DNA of 64,000 bases from Apostichopus japonicus (Eukaryota; Echinodermata; Holothuroidea; Aspidochirotida; Stichopodidae): the NCBI RefSeq assembly GCF_037975245.1, contig NC_092570.1, positions 17,151,918 to 17,215,917 of the forward strand, read 5' to 3'. The position numbers were made by a program, and so were the translations under genes. Numbering within the stretch: position 1 is the stretch's first letter; the number at the start of each line of letters is the position of its first letter. Below are positions 56,396 to 64,000 of the stretch, piece by piece. The notes beneath the pieces were generated by a model, which saw nothing but the letters and a program-made list of their open reading frames with translations, had not been told where the DNA came from and searched no databases.

Positions 56396-59300
56396 CAATG
56401 CTGTTTTAAGGTTCTAACAAGCAAGCATTATCAACTAGAGAGGAGAGAGGTGTGTGGTATGTGTGTGAGGTTGTGTATTTGTAACATCGGATCACTAGAC
56501 AGTCTGCAGTGGGTGAGTTGTCTGGTGCTGAACTCACTACTTTGAGGTTTTACTCTTAAGTCTCTCAAAGTGGAGTGTGTGATGAAGTGAAGCGAGTGAC
56601 TGGTGTGAACACCCGGTGATGATGTGAAACCGTGTGAACCATGTGTTAACCGTGTGTGATGTATATGGGGGATGCAGAGAGCAGTGACGAGTGTGCAGTA
56701 TGTTGTGTGGGCAGTGCAATGTAATCTCAGAAATTGTGTGAGTCAATCTGCAAGTGCTTTTGAAAGGAGTATGTCTAATAAAAAAATATCGGCCAGTCTT
56801 TTCTACTTGGTAAGTTGCCGGCGATGCTATATTGTCTTAGTGATGTTCGTCATCACTGAGGTGGGACGATTTATCAATCTGTTTGAATGAGGAGCTGTGC
56901 TCTTGAAAGTCTTCAGTGAATATCAGAGCGGAATTTGGATGTTTGGGTTCTGGAGATAAATATTCCTCTCTTTCAAAGCACTGCGTAACAAAGTTATCTT
57001 TCTGTTCTGTTTTAACTAGGAAAAAACACAAGGTATTTATTTTTTATGATCGGTTCCGTCGTATCGTAGGTGTAAGTTGGTCAATTTCTAGTCCCAGTGT
57101 CTGTCTGTGTTTTGGCTCTGAGCGTTGTGGTTTCATGGAGTCAATAAGAGCTAGCTAATGATATGCAGTATGTTTCTGTTCATCTCTTATTGTTTAAGAA
57201 TATTTAGATGCAGGCCAATGTTTGCCTTACAGCAATAACCAGACTTTGTTTGCAAGTACTTCATCCTAGTGTGTATTAATTCTGATGCAACTTAGCCATT
57301 ATGTAAGTATATCTTGTTTAAATGAATGAATTAATGGAAATACATAAACCTTCAATATATATCTCACTTGCATGTCATAAAAACGGTACTCAGCTGCTCC
57401 AAAAACTATTATCTGTGCAATGTCATGTCATTAGTACTCCATTGGCTTAAAACTGTTAATAATATAGATAATATATGGCTGGATGACTAAGAGAGGACAT
57501 TTTCTATTTTAAGAGAGAGAATGTCCTTAAAAAGTCTTCTGATTTGATTTGATGAGATGGAACCATATATATGTACTTCTTAACTGAAATTGCACTATGC
57601 AAGCAGAAAAATCTGTAATTACTGTTTAACCAAACTCTGTACAAGACAAGTTGGTTTATATCCTGGTTAAAAGCTTGGAAAATAATACAAAATGATTATT
57701 TCCTTGTTGCGTGAAGCGTCTTTGGTCCATTTTGGTTCATGTTCAGGGAATTGAGTAACTGTACAGAGTTTGAGCAGACTTGTAGTCTATATACATAGTC
57801 GCTGTAGCGGCAGTTACACGACCGTCTCACTGATTCTCGGAATCTCTGGAGTGTAACCCAGCAGTTTCTAAAGTGAAGTCTTCATAAACTTATGATGTAA
57901 AGTTTGAATATCCATACATGATTTCTGGGGTGGATTTTTCTTCTTTTTTGGGGGGCTTATGTTCATGATATTAGAGGGGGGAAAAAAGGGTGTTTTTTTT
58001 ATGCAACCAAGCTTTAAAAAAAAACACTTCTGTCATAAATTATTTGTATGAAATTTCAAATGATGTAGTAGGTTGGTGGTGGGTTTGCTAACTTTTTGAC
58101 AAATAAGTTGGTGAGAGTTGGTGAGAGTAAATCACACTTAATTTAGGTACTAAAGTTGCTAAATATAACTTCTTTAATAGAAGATAGTGGCTTTATTCTC
58201 TTTTTGAGAACAATCTCCAATTTTGGTAACTTTGTCTGTGTCCCAGTCGATTGTCCTCAGAAGTTATTTTTTTCAAGTAAGTGCTGCATGATTAAAAAGA
58301 AAATCTTAAGGAGAAGTAAATTTTTGTGATTTCTTCTTCATCGCTGCTATCAATATTGTTAGGGAAATACACCACCACTTCAGTGAAAGTCGTCCCAAGT
58401 CGTGTAGGGATATGTTTCTTTAGAGATTGTTGACAAGGTAAAATAACTCTATTTACTACATCTTTCAAAAGTTATCGGTTGAGGGTGAACTAAACTAGCA
58501 TGTTGCTATCTGTGTTTTTCGAAAGTTGTCGAAAAGTTTTGATTTTTTAAAATTTCCAAGCTGATGTATTGGCATTGATCTGACAATATGAAAAAATTTC
58601 ATCCTGAATTGTTTGTATCTATTTTTCTGGTTTTAATTCACTTTTCATTTTACTTCACTTAATTTTTTATTAGATAAGCTATTTTGTACCCATTTCTATC
58701 CAGAACTTTTGAAAACATATAACCACAAAAAAAAAGGTGGGGTGGAGAAAGTTAGAGAGAGAGAGACTCTATATGAGATGATTAATTTTTATTTTTAAAA
58801 GGTTATCACAAATAAATCATTTTCCTAAAGCAATGATAGATGGGGCAGAAGAGTTGCTTCTTCCTTCTGATTCTGCATTTTTAGAGATTTAAGGGAATTG
58901 CCCCATAAATAACAGTTAGCTTGATTGCTCTGCTTTGACTGCTGAGTTGATTTCACAACTTGGGCCGGCTGGAGAGTCTTGTTAATTTTTTTCAGAAGGT
59001 TTGGAGTGGCCTTAGTTAGATGCAAGCATCTTTATATTTTATTGACTCTTATGTCATAAACTAACAATTTATTTTTTGTATTAGTTGTGTTTGCTAAAAC
59101 TACGGACAACAGCAGCTTATCTGTGACACCTTATATGTACCAAATCTTACACATAAACTTGCATGATTTTGTAATCAATATTGCTACCACTCAAATACTG
59201 ACTGGGTGAAGTGAAAAGAGAGAGATCAGATCAAATTTGGATGTAGCTGTTGGCAATTGGAAGGCGGCGGGGGGGGGGGGGAGGGGTTGAGGTGAGCAGG

Positions 59301-62300
59301 AACAGGAGGGGAGAAATAACATTTTTACATTAATGTGATGAGTATTGAATGAGATGATGCTGCCAACAAAGTGACGATTTCGATAAATTTGTGTGTGTGA
59401 ACATGATATCACAGTTTCAACTGTGTTTGTCCAAAAATGACTTTTATGCAATTGATTGTGATGCTGGATTGTTAATTTTTATTTTAATAATGAGATCTCT
59501 TATATAGAAGTGGCCGATTTTGGGTTGAGAGTATTACATCAGTGAGTGAAATATGTCTGATAAGAAAGGACGTTTGTGTGTGTGTGTAGGTGGTGTGGAA
59601 AGCAACTTGAGCAGTGGAAAGAGTTTCTATGTGGGAGGTGATTTTGTGAATGTTCAGCATGATATAGTATACCAATAGGCTACGGCTTGTAGTATATTGT
59701 ACAGACGTATTTGGAGAAGGGTCTATGTGAGAGTTTTGTTTCATTTCAACACAAATTCTTCATGTTACTTTTTGTTGTAAACCTGTTTCAAATGTTCAGC
59801 TTGGTTCTTTCTTTTTTTCTTGGTGAAATTCACTGTAATAAATATTTAACATGTTACTGTGTTGGGGGCCATGTATAGACCTCTGTTAAATATGTGCAAA
59901 GTTTGCAAACAGCTTCTCAAGGAATTGGTGGGGGGCGGGGAGGGAGGGGGGTGGACTATGAGTGACAGGGCTTAAATGCTGCCTTGAATTGTAACTTTAC
60001 CGTTACATCAGGAGTACTGTCTTTTTATAGACACCACCCTGCATTATAACAGCATATCGAGTCAGGTATTTTTATATTAAATTGCGATGCATTTATATAC
60101 TCTGTTGGAAAGTGTCGATGAAAATGAAAGAAAAAACACCATTGACACTTCCAGTACAAGGAGAGCCGTCTTGGTAACAGCTCCTAGCCCTACGTGGAGT
60201 TTCCAGTATTCATCCATGATGGAGGCGTGAAATATGAAGTTTGTCACGATACAAGTTTGGTTGGCGTTATGCTTCCGTAAAATGTAAAGGTCGCAATTAC
60301 GGTTGCACGGTTAATATTGGCAGCGATGTAGGTGACAGTGGTGTACAAGAATGTAGAATAGGTCGTCGGGTGAGAACAAATCAGTATAGTTGATGTAAGA
60401 TCAAATTTATCAGTACAGATTCTTTGATATTCTAGTCCTTGCATTGCTGTGTCTAGCTATATAGTAATTTACTGCGGATGAATACTTTGAATTCCTCTTT
60501 TATGGATAATTTGACAGTTTTATGAAGCATCGTTTTTTATATCGTTTAATTTGTAAGCTTGAATTTTAGGTTCATCATTGCCAACGACAGAAGGAAGTCA
60601 TGTATTGAGTGGCATCAGATCCTCACACTCGTGAATCCTTTATAGCCTCAAAACACCAACCCTCCCCCCCCCCCCCCATTCCATTTGGTTTTGTTCTCTT
60701 TAGTGCAGCTATTATTTTGTACTCTCTAGTCTGAACCATTCTCCAAGTTCATAATTTCAGATGAACCCATGGTAAACATTAAAACTGAAATGTAGTTTTT
60801 TTGTTTTGCCGTAGGAGTGCAAAGAAAATTTCAACTCTCACTGATTTGTCCAACCTTTGACCATCTTTGTTAAAGGATGTAGTTGTATACCACATCTCAT
60901 AAAGACTAACGTTTCACAGTGGAATAGTTTTGCTCACCACAAGCGTATATTACACGGTTTTGAAATTGAGATATTCTCAACAAAAGTCACAAAACCCTAC
61001 ACCTGTATATATCGAATGGGTTTGACACTCGGGTGTAAACTTACGGAAAATATGCCATGTTGTCTACTTGATCATAAGTCTACAATGACGTATATGCTCA
61101 CCTAACACATACTCTGAGAGAGAACATAAGTGAATTTAATGTTATGAAATGTCACAACATTGTGGAGAATTCACCTTTTTGAAATAATTGAAACCATACA
61201 GCCTTAACTACTTCATAATTCAAGGTTTTTTGGAGGGGTAGGTGTGGGGTTGGTCCATACAAAATATTTGTTAATTGCATCTTTGCCAACAGCCTCTTAA
61301 AATATTTTAATTTTTTCGTAATCTTTTACACCCGTTCAGTTTAAGCAAGTCATGTAAAAACTATGCTTTCAAGTTTACTTGTTATTACTTTTAAGAAGTG
61401 AGTCATTTTAACAAAGTCTTCCAAGGCAAGAAATTTAAAGATTTGTATAAAATGTGTAAATTATTTTTTATTTTGCTTTTTTTGATATTGTTACAATAAA
61501 AAGCATAATGTGGGCACTGTCTTAACCACTGGTGTTAGGAAGATTTTGAATAAAATGACTCGCTTTATGACTTGTAAATATATATTTGTGGTAGTTGTCA
61601 AGCTTTTGTGCAGCTAGAAATGAATTACAAATTTCTCAACATATTTTGTGTTGCTTTCTAAATGTTTTATTCTGTTATACTTGCAAAACCATCATCTACT
61701 GTGAATAGAAATGTACCACAATAAATTGTTGCTCAAATGAACTTTTTAGTAATCCGTTGTATGTGTGAACTTCTCATGCAGCAGCAGGTACTTCAAGAAC
61801 CTGGTAAAATGGACAATTTGAAGCTGATGTATCACAGATTGTATCCAAGGTCCCCATCCCCAACCCCATCTGCTACCTAAGAGTAACCTCCCCATTCCCT
61901 AGACCTCTCTCATGCCCTAGACCCACCTCCCTGCCCAAGATCCCTCCCTCCTGACAGTCTCCCCTGCCCTATCGTCCCTCCCTACTTTTTCTCTCCTACC
62001 CCAGGGTCTCTTCTGATGCATGCTCTAGAGTCGATTACAATAGCCCCTTTTCCCGTACAGTAGGAGATTTAGCGTTGCACTGTGATGCTCCTACGTATGT
62101 GGCACTTGAATAGTAATTTTCCCTAGACAACTATCTATGTATCGATGAAATTGGAGGCTGTAGAGTAGTCTTTTTACATTCAGTAAACACGGTTCGTGCT
62201 TGATTTCAATGCACGCGTACAGTAGTTACATATGTAGCGCCAACACAAGCAATACGAATTTGTATTAGACTTGGAGGAGATGTAATATGTGTAGGCCCCT

Positions 62301-62860
62301 CTATGTCAAGCTTATATTGTCCATGTACTAGTGCAAGATCGGCAAGAAGTCGAAAGGTTGAGATGTGATTTTAGCTTCAATAAACTGCCATTATCTAAGT
62401 AGATTGTCTTCTTTGGGTCTATTATTTGAAACTCCTGGAAGACTTTGAGTATTGTGAGGAGATATCGTCTTACTTTCTACAACCGTGGATATTAATTTTG
62501 GATTATTCTACAGAAAAAGCCAGCTGCCTATTGCCCAATGAGGCTAGGATAGTTTCTTCACACATCATAGGCTACACAGTCAAGCCAAGCATAGGCTATC
62601 ACTGTATCAATATCCTAGTTACCCACCCAGCCTCTGTGCCTGGGAATAGCATTTACAACACTGACTCGAAGCCTAGTGCTGTACAAACAATGTACTGACA
62701 TTTGACTAGCCTAACTTACCTTAACTACTTTAGTTATATTTGCAGTGTACCCTAGCTTAGTGTAAATCGATTCCTGTTTCATCAAAAGAAGCCCAATTCA
62801 GTTTTTTGGGTTTCAAAGCTCCAGATCATTCTCCAGAAGTTTCCAAACACTGAATGGAAG
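56396..62860. other. 3' flank and intergenic DNA between importin alpha and CASK
   Basis: No conserved exon found on either strand. It contains poly-G and poly-C runs (near 59269-59281 and 60662-60677), a C-rich polypyrimidine block (about 61850-62010) and many AT-rich stretches. Much of the first part could be a long importin alpha 3' UTR, since KPNA3/4 genes in other animals have long ones. The last few hundred bases should include the CASK promoter and 5' UTR; they are rich in AGGCTA/TAGGCT words. Confidence 0.45.
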
Positions 62861-62919
62861 ATGGCTGATGAAGATCTCTTGTTTGATGATGTGTATGAAT
62901 TATGTGAGGTGATTGGGAA
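62861..62919 (+). CDS. CASK: CASK, first coding exon (gene continues past the window)
   Basis: ATG at 62861 opens a 59-nt exon that ends at a GTAAGT donor (62920). It encodes MADEDLLFDDVYELCEVIG plus two bases of a Lys codon. This matches the start of CASK, the MAGUK scaffold with an N-terminal CaM-kinase-like domain followed by L27, PDZ, SH3 and guanylate-kinase domains. In the family, VYELCEVIGKG is the beginning of the kinase glycine loop, and the next exon should supply GPFS-type residues. That exon is not in the remaining 1.08 kb. The match covers only 20 residues, but they are highly characteristic. Confidence 0.85.
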
Positions 62920-63904
62920 GTAAGTAACACAGTACTTGAATTTAACCAAACCTAATCTACCAATGTCAGGCCAATGGCCATGATATTTCTAACAAAGATA
63001 TACACTAGCTTACCAATAACATAACAGTGAGACTAAACATAGGCCTAGGCCTACCCTCATATTCATAATATTTTTTAACAGATCTATGTAAGGAGTTACA
63101 ACTTAGAGTCAGACCTTGGCTAAACGTCAGTCGTAACTTTGGCTAGGCCTGGCCTATGAAGATTTATGTCGCCTTGTTAAAGTAGGCCTAGGCTAGTAAT
63201 TAAAGGCTTTAGCCGTTCATCTTATTTCTATAGTAACACTAACTTGTAAGCCTATCTTGTAGTATTGAGTATTGGCATATTTCCACAACAGTTACTATCT
63301 GTAATGAAGACGGTGTAAATAAGTAACTTTCTTAGATTTGTCTAGTCACATTTGGTTGGCTAGTCTTTTGTCAATTGGTTGTCATCTTTAATTCAGGTGT
63401 ATCAAGGCATTCCTAATAAGTTAATCCAAAAAGGTTGACATGTATATCAAAGTGATAAGTTAATGCAAAAGGCTGTTCTCTAATGTCAGTATATCAAAAG
63501 TTTGCCACCTCCTTTGTCCAGCTGAGAAACTCTCCCCTCTCTAGGCCTCCCTGACATCACTCCCCCCCCCCCAATAGGGTCATTCCTAAATTGCATAAAG
63601 TTGTTGCATTCTGTATTAAGAATTAGAGGATTCTTTGATTCATCCAATGTAGTATTAAACTTTTCTGCAAGATACAAATTTGTGATTGTGTTCCTTCCTT
63701 CCTAATAAATTTCCTTTTCAGTTTCTATGGTCATCCCAACAAACATGTGTCTTTTTCCACTTGACAAAAACAGAAGCTTCTGTCTCCTGCCATAGCAGAA
63801 TGCAACTTTTTTTTTTCTGGTGGAAACTACTGTAATGGTAACTAGCATATATTGCACATGTAGCCTACATTATCTGTATATACTGTACAGTAGCCTGCAG
63901 TAAC
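62920..63904. other. CASK intron 1, left part
   Basis: Intron sequence with AGGCCTA words and a C run (63561-63570). No second exon is visible before the window ends. Confidence 0.6.
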
Positions 63905-64000
63905 TTAAAGGCATTGAAGACTCGCCCCGAACCGAGTGCCGCCCTCTGAAAAAGTTAACTTTCCGTTGCTTGCAAGTGAAAGTTTTTGCTTGTCACATAA
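63905..64000 (+). mobile_element. Dispersed inverted-repeat element, copy 3 (cut by window end)
   Basis: TTAAAGGCATTGAAGACTCG and the following GTGCCGCCCTCTGAAAAAGTT and TTGCTTGCAAGTGAAA match the left part of the element at 41935-42287, in the same orientation. It lies in CASK intron 1 and continues beyond the window. Confidence 0.85.

Overview
This window is a stretch of animal nuclear chromosome: long introns with GT-AG junctions, three deeply conserved animal genes on the + strand, and many interspersed and tandem repeats. The intergenic AGGCCTA-rich sequence, the repeat style and the gene sequences suggest a marine invertebrate deuterostome, most likely an echinoderm. The species is inferred, not proven.

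Layout: (1) 1-1.9 kb is a decayed non-LTR retrotransposon reverse transcriptase (- strand), then a pair of nested inverted-repeat elements. (2) 3.63-36.06 kb is a complete POLA1, the catalytic subunit of DNA polymerase alpha. I resolved it into 38 coding exons that join in phase to 1486 residues, with two E2F-like sites about 0.5 kb upstream. Its introns hold a 2.7 kb AGGTCA-rich element, a 50-bp array, a TTAA-flanked MITE, a hAT element with a perfect 8-bp target duplication beside the exon 21 acceptor, a tRNA-like sequence, a 20-bp array and several foldback elements. (3) 36.06-44.3 kb is intergenic: four tandem arrays (two sharing the decamer TGAATATTCA), a possible small single-pass membrane protein on the - strand, and a dispersed inverted-repeat element. 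(4) 44.31-56.13 kb is a complete importin alpha gene of the KPNA3/KPNA4 type, 11 coding exons and 520 residues, with a 2.28 kb near-palindrome in intron 1. (5) 56.1-62.9 kb is 3' flank and intergenic DNA. (6) 62.86 kb is the first coding exon of CASK, which continues beyond the window.

The three genes are not an operon: POLA1 acts in replication priming, importin alpha in nuclear import, CASK in synaptic and junctional scaffolding. I found no prokaryote-type system, CRISPR array or new multi-gene system. The notable signals are the transposon that abuts a splice site and may supply its branch point, six identical DR4 nuclear-receptor-type motifs inside a POLA1 intron repeat, the large palindrome, and a changed zinc-ligand spacing in POLA1.
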